A stretch of 64,000 bases of DNA from an uncultured Eubacteriales bacterium (GTDB lineage: Bacteria; Bacillota; Clostridia; Peptostreptococcales; Anaerovoracaceae). The position numbers and the translations under genes are program-made. The notes under the pieces were generated by a model that saw only the letters and a program-made list of their open reading frames with translations, was not told where the DNA came from and did no database searches. The DNA lies in NCBI GenBank assembly GCA_900320285.1, contig ONRQ01000007.1, positions 49,036 through 113,035 of the forward strand, given 5' to 3'. Positions within the stretch are counted from its first letter, which is position 1. Every line of letters starts with the position of its first letter. Positions 8,477-17,752 of this stretch are shown piece by piece.

Positions 8477-9136
8477 ATGCGCGAAAAAAGAAGGTGTGTG
8501 ATAGTCGGCGGTGCCGTAATAAATGACTACAGCAGGATACGCGGATATCTTGACTGCGATGATTATGTGATCTACTGCGACAGCGGGCTGAGGCACATGG
8601 ACGGTCTTGGCGCGCCTCTTTCGCTTATCATCGGAGACTGGGATTCTTATGAAGATCCGCATATGGATATTGAGACGATTACATTGCCGGTTGCGAAGGA
8701 TGACACAGATACGGTATACGCAATGCGTGAGGGAATGAAGAGGGGATTCACGGAATTCCTCCTGGTCGGAGCTGTTGGTGCGAGACTCGATCATTCCCTG
8801 GTGAATGTATATATCCTTTCAGCTCTTGAAAACAGTGGCTGTCACGGAATGATCGTTGATGACTATTCAGAGATGGAGCTTATATCATCGCAGGCTGATG
8901 AAACGGGCGCGGTCCATCCCGGAAGGGCATCGGTCGAGGATAGATATCCGTTTTTCTCGCTGCTGGCTCTCGAGGGAGAGGCGCGTGGTGTCACCATCAG
9001 GAATGCGAAGTTCGGGCTCGAAGGAGCTTCTATAGGTCCCGACTATCAATACGCCACAAGCAATGAAGTATTGCCGGGCAAGACAGCGGAGATAACCGTG
9101 GAAGACGGCCGATTGCTTTTAATAAAAATCAATTGA
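8477..9136 (+). CDS. thiN: Thiamine diphosphokinase
   Basis: About 219 residues. It transfers pyrophosphate from ATP to thiamine to make thiamine diphosphate. Family marks are the N-terminal VIVGGAVINDY strand, YCDSGLRHMDGLGAPLSLIIGDWDSYE, the DDTDTVYAM motif and GAVGARLDHSLVNVYIL. The ATG at 8477 sits 4 bp after the previous stop and puts the conserved first strand immediately after MREKRR; in-frame sequence upstream overlaps the preceding gene and is not needed. In a window rich in TPP enzymes this supplies the cofactor used by the oxidoreductase at 34380. Confidence 0.9.
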   Translation: MREKRRCVIVGGAVINDYSRIRGYLDCDDYVIYCDSGLRHMDGLGAPLSLIIGDWDSYEDPHMDIETITLPVAKDDTDTVYAMREGMKRGFTEFLLVGAVGARLDHSLVNVYILSALENSGCHGMIVDDYSEMELISSQADETGAVHPGRASVEDRYPFFSLLALEGEARGVTIRNAKFGLEGASIGPDYQYATSNEVLPGKTAEITVEDGRLLLIKIN

Positions 9137-9217
9137 CAGGCATATCAGAAGGGTGCTTCTCGTTGATAACTCCTTTCATTTCGTGATAGACTATACTGAA
9201 TGGAAAGGAGGCAGTAA

Positions 9218-10420
9218 ATGAAGACATCAGGAGCTAACGAACTGACTTTCAGCCCTACCATAGATACAAAGATTCTGAGGGATGCGGGGATCGGTCTCTC
9301 TTCAACATACACCATATTACCCGGTTTTTGCGATGTACATGTACATTTCAGAGAGCCGGGTTTTTCTTATAAAGAGACAATAGCGACAGGCTCAAAGGCA
9401 GCGGCGCACGGCGGCTACACTGCTGTGTGCACAATGCCGAATCTTGCTCCTGTCTCGGATTCCGTTGAACACCTTAAGATGCAGCAGGATATCATCGATC
9501 GCGACGCTTGTATCCATGTTTATCCTTATGCTGCTATCACAGTGGGACAGAAGGGTGAAGTTCTCGCAGATCTGGCCGGAATGGCGGGCAGCTGTATCTC
9601 GTTCTCGGATGACGGCCACGGCGTACAGTCGGACGGCATGATGAGAGAGGCGATGATGACGGCAAAGTCGCTGGGAAAGATAATAACCGCTCACTGCGAG
9701 GTAAACAGCCTTCTTAAGGGCGGATATATACATGACGGGAAATATGCGGCAGAGCATGGCCACAGGGGCATCTGCTCTGAATCCGAGTGGCGCCAGATAG
9801 AGCGCGATCTTAAGCTGGCGGATGAGACCGGCTGTGCATATCATGTCTGCCACATCTCAACAAAGGAAAGCGTCAGCATCATAAGGGACGCAAAGAAGAG
9901 CGGCGTTGATGTTACATGCGAGACCGCGCCTCACTATCTGCTTCTCGACGACAGCATGCTTAAAGAGGATGGCAAGTGGAAGATGAATCCTCCGCTGCGC
10001 GATGCTTCGGACAGAGACGCTCTGCTCGAAGGAATAGTCGACGGCACTATAGACTGTCTGGCTACCGATCATGCGCCGCATTCAGCCGAAGAGAAGTCCC
10101 GTGGGCTTGAGAAATCGGCATTCGGAATTGTCGGTATAGAGACAGCCTTCCCACTGGTCTACACATATCTGGTGCTGCCGGGTATCATCACGATGGACAG
10201 GCTGGAGCAGCTGCTCGTGTATAATCCGCGCAGGCGCTTCGGCATACCTCTCGGAAACGACTATTCAGTCTGGGACCTCACCGAGGAGTGGACAATAGAA
10301 AAGGAAGAACTGCTTTCGATGGGCAAGGCAACGCCGTTCGAAGGCTGGAGGGTAATGGGACGCAACTATCTGACCGTCTGTGACGGAAAGATCGCTTACA
10401 ATTCAATGACAGATCAATAA
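9218..10420 (+). CDS. pyrC: Dihydroorotase
   Basis: A 400-residue type I dihydroorotase, the third step of pyrimidine synthesis (carbamoyl aspartate to dihydroorotate). Zinc-site motifs are VHVHFREPG near residue 45, the TAHCE segment, YHVCHISTKES and ATDHAPHS near the C-terminal third. The N terminus before the HxH motif is a little shorter than in many homologues, about 400 against 425-430 residues overall. AAAGGAGG gives a strong RBS before the ATG. It heads the pyr cluster. Confidence 0.95.
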   Translation: MKTSGANELTFSPTIDTKILRDAGIGLSSTYTILPGFCDVHVHFREPGFSYKETIATGSKAAAHGGYTAVCTMPNLAPVSDSVEHLKMQQDIIDRDACIHVYPYAAITVGQKGEVLADLAGMAGSCISFSDDGHGVQSDGMMREAMMTAKSLGKIITAHCEVNSLLKGGYIHDGKYAAEHGHRGICSESEWRQIERDLKLADETGCAYHVCHISTKESVSIIRDAKKSGVDVTCETAPHYLLLDDSMLKEDGKWKMNPPLRDASDRDALLEGIVDGTIDCLATDHAPHSAEEKSRGLEKSAFGIVGIETAFPLVYTYLVLPGIITMDRLEQLLVYNPRRRFGIPLGNDYSVWDLTEEWTIEKEELLSMGKATPFEGWRVMGRNYLTVCDGKIAYNSMTDQ

Positions 10421-10441
10421 AAGTTAAAGTAGGGTAAATCA

Positions 10442-13400
10442 ATGGCAAAGAGAGAAGACATCAAAAAAGTACTGATTATCGGAAGCGGCCCGATCGTTAT
10501 CGGACAGGCTGCAGAATTTGACTACGCAGGAACTCAGGCCTGCCTGGCTCTTAAGGAAGAGGGTTACGAAGTAATACTTTGCAATTCGAATCCGGCAACT
10601 ATCATGACGGACACATCTATAGCGGATAAGGTCTACATGGAACCGCTGACACTCGAATACGTAGCAAAGATCCTCAGATATGAGAGACCTGACGCGATAG
10701 TGCCCGGCATAGGCGGACAGACAGGGCTCAACCTGGCCATGCAGCTTGAACGCAAGGGCGTGCTCGCTGAGTGCGGGGTAAAGTTGCTGGGCACACCTGC
10801 AGACTCGATAGAAAGAGCTGAAGACAGAGAGCTCTTTAAGGAAATGTGCGAGTCCATCGGAGAACCGGTAATTCCAAGCGAGATCACATACAGCATAGAA
10901 GAGGCAAAGAAAGCCGCTGTTGATATAGGCTATCCGGTAGTTCTCAGACCTGCGTTCACGCTGGGCGGAACAGGCGGAGGCTTTGCAAACAACGAAAAGG
11001 AACTTGAAGATATCGCTATCAACGCGTTCAATCTTTCTCCGGTTCATCAGGTGCTGATAGAGAAGTCGGTAAGAGGCTATAAGGAAATCGAGTTTGAGGT
11101 AATGCGCGACGGCACCGACAGGGCCATCACGATCTGCGGTATGGAGAACGTCGATCCGGTAGGTGTACATACGGGTGATTCCATCGTCGTGGCTCCGATT
11201 CTTTCACTGAACGATCAGGATCTTAAGATGCTGAACGATTCGGCCATAAAGATAATCCGCGAGCTCAGAATAGAGGGAGGCTGCAACGTGCAGTTCGCTC
11301 TGCATCCTGAAACGAGCGAGTACTACCTGATTGAGGTCAATCCGAGAGTATCGAGGTCATCGGCACTCGCGTCCAAAGCCTCCGGCTATCCTATAGCCAG
11401 AGTCACTGCAAAGATAGCTATGGGCATGACTCTTGATGAGATAGAAGTGGCAGGCGGGCTGGCATCGACAGAACCGAGCCTTGACTATATAGTAGCCAAA
11501 TTCCCTAGATTCCCGTTCGATAAATTCAGCGATGCCACAAATGTTCTGGGCACCCAGATGAAGGCGACCGGTGAGGTCATGGGCATAGGCTCCACACTCA
11601 CAGAGAGCTTCCTGAAGTCCATAAGATCTCTCGAGACAGGTGTCTGCCACCTGCATCTTGCGAAGTTTGACGGAATGAGCCGTAACAGCCTCATGGAGTA
11701 CATTTCCGAATTCAAGGATGACAACATGTACGCAATCGCTGAGCTTCTGAGACGCGGCATCAGTGTAGCCGATATACACGAAGTCACAAAGATCACGGAA
11801 CTGTTCCTCGAAGCCTTTAAGACCATAATCGATATGGAAAAGACTCTCAGGGAACGTGTCAACGATATACGTACACTTAAGGCTGCGAAAATTATCGGCT
11901 TTTCAGATAAAGAAATTTCGGCGCTCTGGAATCTCAGCGAGGTGGAAGTCTACCATAAGAGGAAAGCCAACGGCATAACACCTGTTTTCAGGATGGTGGA
12001 TACCCTCCATACAGGCAAATACATTGCGTATCTGTATTCATCTTATACAGGAGAGAACGAGTCCAGGCTCACAGACAAGAAGAAGATTATAGTGCTTGGA
12101 GCAGGCCCTATCAGAATAGGACAGGGTGTGGAGTTCGACTACTCGACCGTACACGCAGTGCAGACGATAAAACGTGCGGGATACGAAGCCATCATCATCA
12201 ATAACAATCCTGAAACTGTTTCGACTGACTATACTACTGCAGACAAGCTTTACTTTGAACCGCTGACAGTCGAAGATGTCATGGCAATAATCGATTTTGA
12301 GCAGCCTGAAGGCGTGATCGCTACACTGGGAGGTCAGACAGCGATCAACCTTGCTGAACCGCTGATGGAGAGGGGCGTTAAGCTCATAGGAACTGACTGC
12401 GAAGCCATCGACAGGGCGGAGAACAGGGACAGATTCGAAAAGGTGCTGGATGAGCTTGGAATTCCACAGCCGCCGGGGCATGCAGTTACGAAGATAGAAG
12501 ATGGTGTAAAGGCCGCTGAGGACATAGGATATCCTGTTCTGGTAAGACCGTCGTTTGTACTGGGCGGACGCGCGATGCAGATCGTCAGTGATGAAGCTCA
12601 GCTCAGACAATACCTCAAGACTGCGGTAGAGATAGATGAAGACAAGCCGGTACTGGTTGATAAGTATATTCTCGGCAAGGAAGTCGAAGTCGATGCTGTC
12701 TGCGACGGCAGGGACGTATTTGTACCCGGCATAATGGAGCTGGTTGAAAGAACAGGCGTACATTCCGGCGATTCCATTTCGGTATATCCGACATTCTCAA
12801 TAAGCAATAAGGTGAAGGGCAAGATCCTTCAGTATGCGAAAAAGCTCGGCCCGGGAATCGGCATAATCGGGCTCTACAACATCCAGTTCATCGTTGATGG
12901 GAATGAGGAAGTTTATATTATCGAGGTAAACCCGAGATCATCAAGGACGGTCCCGTTCCTCTCAAAGTCTACGGGATACAGCCTGGCCGATATAGCGACG
13001 GAAGTCATGCTCGGAAAATCGCTGAAAGAACAGGGAATATTCGACCTTTATCCTGAAGAGAAGAAGAGGTTTTATGTAAAGGTACCTGTCTTCAGCTCCA
13101 ATAAGATCAAGGGGCTCGATACATATCTTTCACCTGAGATGAAATCCACCGGAGAGGCGATAGGATACGACAATAAGCTGAACAGAGCTCTGTACAAAGC
13201 TCTCACTGCGTCAGGGACCAAACTCCGCAACTACGGCACGGTATTCGCGACACTCGCCGGAGATGATAAGGCTGAGGCTCTGCCTCTGGTCCGCCGCTTC
13301 TATAACCTCGGATTCAATATAGTAGGCACCCCGGGCACAGCAAGATTCCTCAAGGAGAACGGAATAAAGACACGCGAGCTGAAGAAGATAAGCGAAGGCT

Positions 13401-13615
13401 CCAATGAGATCCTCGATGCCATACGCATGGGGCACATCGCCTATATTATCAATACCCGTAAAGTCGGAGACCACGTAACTGCAAACGACGGAGCTCTTAT
13501 AAGGCAGTGCGCAAGCGAAAATAACGCGACACTGTTCACATCTCTCGACACTGTTAGTGTTCTCCTCGACGTACTTGAAGAGACTACACAAACCATCTCA
13601 ACTATAGACGCATAG
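10442..13615 (+). CDS. carB: Carbamoyl-phosphate synthase large subunit
   Basis: A 1057-residue protein with the duplicated ATP-grasp architecture of CarB: the first half starts KKVLIIGSGPIVIGQAAEFDY and the second at about residue 545 with KKIIVLGAGPIRIGQGVEFDY. The C-terminal MGS-like allosteric domain follows (GDDKAEALPLVRRFYNLGF, GTARFLKENGI). It makes carbamoyl phosphate from bicarbonate, ATP and ammonia delivered by CarA. No carA is found in this window, so the glutaminase subunit must be elsewhere. It sits 21 bp after pyrC. Confidence 0.97.
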   Translation: MAKREDIKKVLIIGSGPIVIGQAAEFDYAGTQACLALKEEGYEVILCNSNPATIMTDTSIADKVYMEPLTLEYVAKILRYERPDAIVPGIGGQTGLNLAMQLERKGVLAECGVKLLGTPADSIERAEDRELFKEMCESIGEPVIPSEITYSIEEAKKAAVDIGYPVVLRPAFTLGGTGGGFANNEKELEDIAINAFNLSPVHQVLIEKSVRGYKEIEFEVMRDGTDRAITICGMENVDPVGVHTGDSIVVAPILSLNDQDLKMLNDSAIKIIRELRIEGGCNVQFALHPETSEYYLIEVNPRVSRSSALASKASGYPIARVTAKIAMGMTLDEIEVAGGLASTEPSLDYIVAKFPRFPFDKFSDATNVLGTQMKATGEVMGIGSTLTESFLKSIRSLETGVCHLHLAKFDGMSRNSLMEYISEFKDDNMYAIAELLRRGISVADIHEVTKITELFLEAFKTIIDMEKTLRERVNDIRTLKAAKIIGFSDKEISALWNLSEVEVYHKRKANGITPVFRMVDTLHTGKYIAYLYSSYTGENESRLTDKKKIIVLGAGPIRIGQGVEFDYSTVHAVQTIKRAGYEAIIINNNPETVSTDYTTADKLYFEPLTVEDVMAIIDFEQPEGVIATLGGQTAINLAEPLMERGVKLIGTDCEAIDRAENRDRFEKVLDELGIPQPPGHAVTKIEDGVKAAEDIGYPVLVRPSFVLGGRAMQIVSDEAQLRQYLKTAVEIDEDKPVLVDKYILGKEVEVDAVCDGRDVFVPGIMELVERTGVHSGDSISVYPTFSISNKVKGKILQYAKKLGPGIGIIGLYNIQFIVDGNEEVYIIEVNPRSSRTVPFLSKSTGYSLADIATEVMLGKSLKEQGIFDLYPEEKKRFYVKVPVFSSNKIKGLDTYLSPEMKSTGEAIGYDNKLNRALYKALTASGTKLRNYGTVFATLAGDDKAEALPLVRRFYNLGFNIVGTPGTARFLKENGIKTRELKKISEGSNEILDAIRMGHIAYIINTRKVGDHVTANDGALIRQCASENNATLFTSLDTVSVLLDVLEETTQTISTIDA

Positions 13616-13627
13616 CAGGCAACGCAT

Positions 13628-14380
13628 ATGAAACAGGGATTTTTCACGATTACGGAAAACAGAAAGCTCACACCTACGACCTGGCTTATGAAGATGACAG
13701 GCGATGTGAGCGGAATAAAGGCTCCCGGACAGTTCATCAACATAAAGCTGAACGGGCACTTCCTGCGCAGGCCGATAAGCATCTGCGATGCCGGAAGGGA
13801 CGGTATTACCATCATCTATAAAGTACTCGGCCACGGCACTGAGGAGATGACATGCCTTACGCCGGGCGCGGAGCTAGATGTGCTTACGGGTCTGGGCAAT
13901 GGATACGACCTGAGCGATGCGGGAGAAAGACCGCTTCTCATTGGCGGGGGAGTAGGCATACCGCCGCTGTATCTTCTGGCCCGCTGTCTTGAAAAAGTCA
14001 AACCAACGGTGATCCTCGGATTCAACAGCAAAGAAGAGATCTATTACGTGGACGAATTCGAAAAGCTCGGCGCGCGGGTCGTAGTTGCTACGGCCGACGG
14101 AAGCTGCGGAATACGCGGCTTCGTAACTGATGCTTTCAGAGAACTGGTCAATCAGGGAGAATCATTCACGCACTTTTATACCTGCGGACCTGAACCGATG
14201 CTCAGGGCAGTATACGAGAGGGTGTATGAGAAGGCCGGTATCAGCGGCCAGATGAGCTTTGAGGAACGCATGGGATGCGGATTCGGAGCCTGCATGGGCT
14301 GCAGCACAAAAACCAAAAACGGCAATAAGCGCATATGCAAGGAAGGGCCGGTGCTCAGAACGGAGGAGATATTATGGTAG
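13628..14380 (+). CDS. pyrK: Dihydroorotate dehydrogenase B electron-transfer subunit
   Basis: A 250-residue FAD and [2Fe-2S] protein that passes electrons from PyrD to NAD. The FAD-binding motif is LRRPISICDAG, the nucleotide-binding motif LLIGGGVGIPPLYLLA and the cluster ligands are Cys217, Cys222, Cys225 and Cys237. Its last seven bases overlap the start of pyrD, a sign of translational coupling of the two subunits of the heterotetramer. Confidence 0.95.
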   Translation: MKQGFFTITENRKLTPTTWLMKMTGDVSGIKAPGQFINIKLNGHFLRRPISICDAGRDGITIIYKVLGHGTEEMTCLTPGAELDVLTGLGNGYDLSDAGERPLLIGGGVGIPPLYLLARCLEKVKPTVILGFNSKEEIYYVDEFEKLGARVVVATADGSCGIRGFVTDAFRELVNQGESFTHFYTCGPEPMLRAVYERVYEKAGISGQMSFEERMGCGFGACMGCSTKTKNGNKRICKEGPVLRTEEILW

Positions 14381-15270
14381 ATACAAAAGTCGATCTTTGC
14401 GGCATAACCATAGACAATCCCGTAATACCTGCATCGGGAACTTTCGGCTACGGGTATGAATTCGCAGAACTTTACGATATAAACTGCCTCGGTACTTTCT
14501 CGTTCAAGGGAACTACGCTTGATCCGAGATTCGGCAATGATACACCGCGCATCGCGGAGTGCCCTTCAGGCATGCTCAATTCAGTAGGGCTGCAGAATCC
14601 GGGCGTGGACGACGTTATAAGAGAAGAACTTCCGAAACTTGAGAGAGTTTTTCACAAGCCTGTAATGGCAAACGTCAGCGGTTTCTCGACCGATGAGTAC
14701 GCCGAGGTCGTGAAGAGGCTGGACAAATCCGCCATGTCGGATATGATAGGCTGGTACGAAATAAACATCAGCTGTCCTAATGTTCATGGCGGAGGCATGA
14801 GCTTCGGAACAGACCCGAAGATGGCTGCCGAGGTAGTAAAAGCCGTACGCTGGATGACAGACAAGCCGATAATAATGAAGCTGTCGCCTAATGTGACAGA
14901 TATAACAGAGATCGCAAGAGCCTGCGAAACGGAAGGCGCCGATGGAATCAGCCTTATAAATACACTGATGGGCATGAGGTTCGATCTGCGGACAAGGAAA
15001 CCGTTGCTGGCAAATGTTACCGGTGGTCTGTCGGGACCTGCAGTGTTCCCTGTGGCTCTCCGCATGGTGTACCAGACGGCAAAGGCCGTGAATATCCCGG
15101 TGATAGGAATGGGAGGAGTATCATCGGCAGAGGACGTGCTCGAGATGATGATGGCGGGTGCGTCAGCGGTTGAAGTAGGAGCTGCCAATCTTGTGGATCC
15201 ATATGCATCGAGAAACATAGTAAGGGATCTTCCTGATGCAATGAAAAAGTACGGAATAGACAGCTTTTAA
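14374..15270 (+). CDS. pyrD: Dihydroorotate dehydrogenase B catalytic subunit
   Basis: A 298-residue FMN protein of class 1B. The N terminus VDLCGITIDNPVIPASGTFGYG and the ANVSGFSTDEYAEV, NISCPNVHGGG, IIMKLSPNVTDI and GMGGVSSAEDVLEMMMAGA motifs are classical, with the catalytic cysteine in the NISCPN segment or the nearby loop. The ATG at 14374 overlaps the end of pyrK and has CGGAGGAG just upstream. It oxidises dihydroorotate to orotate in the cytoplasm. Confidence 0.96.
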   Translation: MVDTKVDLCGITIDNPVIPASGTFGYGYEFAELYDINCLGTFSFKGTTLDPRFGNDTPRIAECPSGMLNSVGLQNPGVDDVIREELPKLERVFHKPVMANVSGFSTDEYAEVVKRLDKSAMSDMIGWYEINISCPNVHGGGMSFGTDPKMAAEVVKAVRWMTDKPIIMKLSPNVTDITEIARACETEGADGISLINTLMGMRFDLRTRKPLLANVTGGLSGPAVFPVALRMVYQTAKAVNIPVIGMGGVSSAEDVLEMMMAGASAVEVGAANLVDPYASRNIVRDLPDAMKKYGIDSF

Positions 15271-15272
15271 TG

Positions 15273-15376
15273 TATAATGTTAACAAGGATCATTGATTCC
15301 CAGGGTCATTGATTTGTGGAGGAGGGAGTCCTCCGGAAATGATAAAGAGATTAATATTATGAATAAGAGGTGCGAT
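15273..15376 (+). promoter_or_regulatory. pyrF leader with -10 box and hairpin
   Basis: A consensus TATAAT at 15273-15278, with no clear -35 box, begins the longest spacer inside the pyr cluster. At 15318-15334 the sequence GGAGG, seven bases, CCTCC forms a hairpin that resembles an SD/anti-SD pair. It could give pyrF-pyrE an internal promoter or translation control. The hairpin lies too far from the chosen start to block its RBS directly. Confidence 0.35.
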
Positions 15377-16132
15377 ATGGCTAATCAGAGGGATGTAATA
15401 ATCGCATGCGATTTTAAGTGCGCTGATGAAACTATTCAGTTCCTGGACAAACTGACAAGGATCAGAGATGAAGTTGTCAGCTGCGATGACTTCAGAATCG
15501 GAGCAGCGAGGCCGTATGTAAAGATCGGTATGGAACTCTTCTATGCTGAAGGGCCTGATATGATAAAGCTGCTTAAGAAGAGAGGGCACAAGGTGTTCCT
15601 CGATCTCAAACTTCACGACATTCCGAACACTGTCAAAAAGGCAATGCAGGTAATTGGCGGCTATGGCGTCGACATGGTGAACGTGCATGCTGCAGGCGGA
15701 ATAGAGATGATGAAGGCTGCCAAAGAAGGGCTGATGCTCGGAGCTGCAAGGTATGCCGACAAGCCTAAACTTATAGCTGTGACCCAGCTGACATCTACAG
15801 ACGAAAAGACGCTGCACAATGAGCTGCTTATAGACAGACCTATGAACGAGGTTGTAAGGCAGTATGCTCTCAATACAAAAGCAGCGGGACTTGACGGAGT
15901 GGTCTGCTCAGCGTATGAAGCTGCTGAGATACACGAAGCCTGCGGAACGGACTTCCTGACCATAACACCTGGCATCAGGTTTGCTGATAACAGCACTGAT
16001 GATCAGAAAAGGGTAATGACACCTGCCCAGGCTAAGCTTGAAGGCTCAGACTACATCGTTGTCGGAAGGTCAATTACTGCAGCTGAAAGACCTATTGATG
16101 CATATACAAGGTGCAGGGAAGAATTTCTCTAG
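15377..16132 (+). CDS. pyrF: Orotidine 5'-phosphate decarboxylase
   Basis: About 251 residues, converting OMP to UMP. The catalytic Lys-Asp array is in [15 protein letters not shown], and the phosphate-binding ends are LTSTDE and TPGIRFADN, with VVGRSIT near the C terminus. The start ATG at 15377 has AAGAGGTG five bases upstream; another ATG at 15359 lacks a good RBS. The segment before [12 protein letters not shown] carries about 15 extra residues compared with short PyrF proteins. Confidence 0.94.
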   Translation: MANQRDVIIACDFKCADETIQFLDKLTRIRDEVVSCDDFRIGAARPYVKIGMELFYAEGPDMIKLLKKRGHKVFLDLKLHDIPNTVKKAMQVIGGYGVDMVNVHAAGGIEMMKAAKEGLMLGAARYADKPKLIAVTQLTSTDEKTLHNELLIDRPMNEVVRQYALNTKAAGLDGVVCSAYEAAEIHEACGTDFLTITPGIRFADNSTDDQKRVMTPAQAKLEGSDYIVVGRSITAAERPIDAYTRCREEFL

Positions 16133-16147
16133 AGGGAAAGAAATAAA

Positions 16148-16798
16148 ATGGATAAAAACACTGACATAAAAAGACTGATAGCGGAGGATCTTCTCAGTAT
16201 CAGGGCTGTGTTCCTGAGACCTGAGGATCCTTTCACATGGGCAAGCGGAATCAAGAGCCCTATCTATTGTGATAACAGACTGACACTTACAGCACCGGAT
16301 GTGAGGACCGATGTTGAAGAAGCACTTGCGTTTACGATCAGAGAGAAGTTCCCTGAAGTTGAAGTGCTCATGGGAACAGCTACCGCGGGTATCGCTCATG
16401 CGGCGATCACTGCGCATCTGATGGGACTTCCGATGGGATATGTAAGATCCGGAGCCAAGGACCACGGAAGAGGCAACCAGATCGAGGGCAGACTTGAACC
16501 GGGTCAGAAGGTTGTTGTAGTGGAAGATCTGATTTCTACAGGCGGAAGCTGCATAGACACGGTCAATGTGCTCAGAGAAGCCGGCGCTGATGTGCTTGGC
16601 GTTATCTCCATAATGACATATGGGATGAAGAAGGGTATAGACCGTATGGCAGAAGCCGGCATCGAGTGGGTCTCGCTTACCAACTTCGATGAGGTAATAG
16701 CGGCCGCAGCGGAAAACGGGTATATCTCGTCCGCCGACATCGACAGGCTCAGGGCATTCAGGGATAATCCTTCTGACGAGAGCTGGATAAGCAAATAA
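16148..16798 (+). CDS. pyrE: Orotate phosphoribosyltransferase
   Basis: A 216-residue PRTase joining orotate and PRPP to give OMP. The PRPP-binding motif is VVVVEDLISTGGSCIDTV, and the catalytic-loop lysine and histidine are in GAKDHGRGNQIEGRLE. WASGIKSPIYCDNR is the N-terminal substrate motif. It starts 15 bp after pyrF and ends the recognisable pyrimidine genes. Confidence 0.96.
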   Translation: MDKNTDIKRLIAEDLLSIRAVFLRPEDPFTWASGIKSPIYCDNRLTLTAPDVRTDVEEALAFTIREKFPEVEVLMGTATAGIAHAAITAHLMGLPMGYVRSGAKDHGRGNQIEGRLEPGQKVVVVEDLISTGGSCIDTVNVLREAGADVLGVISIMTYGMKKGIDRMAEAGIEWVSLTNFDEVIAAAAENGYISSADIDRLRAFRDNPSDESWISK

Positions 16799-16804
16799 AA
16801 AATA

Positions 16805-17737
16805 ATGCTGGCTTTAGCAATAGGTGTGATAGCCGGCATCGCATCCACGGTGCAGGCAAGCGTCAATACAGAAGCCAGAAGGTTTTTCAGATCCCCGTTT
16901 ATCACAGCGGGGCTCAACTTTATGGTGGCCTGGCTGTGCCTTGCCGCTTTTATTATTTTTACCGAACACAGATTATCGATCCCTGTGGGCGAGATAGCGA
17001 AGAATCCGCCCTGGATATGGCTTGGGGGAGTATGCGCCATTATTATAGTGACATTGAATATAGTGTGTGTGCCGAAACTCGGCGCTGCAGGCAATGTCAT
17101 GATACTGAACTTCGGCCAGATAGTTACCGGACTGGTTATTGACCATTTTGCGCTGTTTGGCGCCGATGAAGCGCGCATGTCTTTTACGAGACTGGCAGGC
17201 GCTGCCCTGGTGTTTGCGGGCCTTATACTTGTTACCCGTGAAAAGTCTTCCGGGGATGAAAAGCGCAAGTCATTTCCCGTGTTATACGCAATCCTTGCGT
17301 TCATTGACGGAATAGCCTGCTCCACGCAGATAGCAGTCAACGGAACACTCAGGACTGTCGTTCAGTCAGTAAGTAAGGCAACTATAGTATCCATGTCAGT
17401 TGCTTTTATATCTACAGCTGTTGTGATTGCTGTTCTGACTTTATTCAGAGAAAAAAACGGGATATTCGATCAGACTGCGGACGACAGACCTGATTTCAAA
17501 GTGTGGATGATCAGCGGGGGATTATTTGCCCTGACTGTCGTCAGCGGAAACGCAGCGGTTGCGCCAATACTGGGGACAGGACTGTCAACGATCACAAACC
17601 TGATAGGCATGATGGCCTCCGGGCTGGCGATCGATGCGGCAGGCTTCCTGGGTATAGAGAAGAAGCCTGTTACACTTCAGAAGATAGCCGGCATGCTGCT
17701 CATGCTTGGCGGAACGGCACTCATATCATTTCTTTAG
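16805..17737 (+). CDS. DMT-superfamily (DUF606/YdcZ-type) transporter
   Basis: A 310-residue membrane protein with about ten hydrophobic helices. It is made of two DUF606-like repeats: GVIAGIASTVQASVNTEARR at the N terminus and AFIDGIACSTQIAVNGTLRT after about residue 160. Single-repeat proteins of this family work as pairs, whereas here both halves are fused. The gap to pyrE is only 6 bp, so it may be cotranscribed with the pyr genes, but a substrate cannot be inferred. Confidence 0.82.
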   Translation: MLALAIGVIAGIASTVQASVNTEARRFFRSPFITAGLNFMVAWLCLAAFIIFTEHRLSIPVGEIAKNPPWIWLGGVCAIIIVTLNIVCVPKLGAAGNVMILNFGQIVTGLVIDHFALFGADEARMSFTRLAGAALVFAGLILVTREKSSGDEKRKSFPVLYAILAFIDGIACSTQIAVNGTLRTVVQSVSKATIVSMSVAFISTAVVIAVLTLFREKNGIFDQTADDRPDFKVWMISGGLFALTVVSGNAAVAPILGTGLSTITNLIGMMASGLAIDAAGFLGIEKKPVTLQKIAGMLLMLGGTALISFL

Positions 17738-17752
17738 AAGAGGGTGGATGCT

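Noticed and set aside
9137-9217. PyrR-type attenuator ahead of pyrC
   Set aside because: The 80-bp spacer contains no terminator or antiterminator hairpin and no PyrR-binding loop that I can see; only an isolated TATACT box at 9192.
10439-11170. Long open frames antisense to carB
   Set aside because: They mirror codon bias of carB on the opposite strand, have no RBS and no recognisable protein features.
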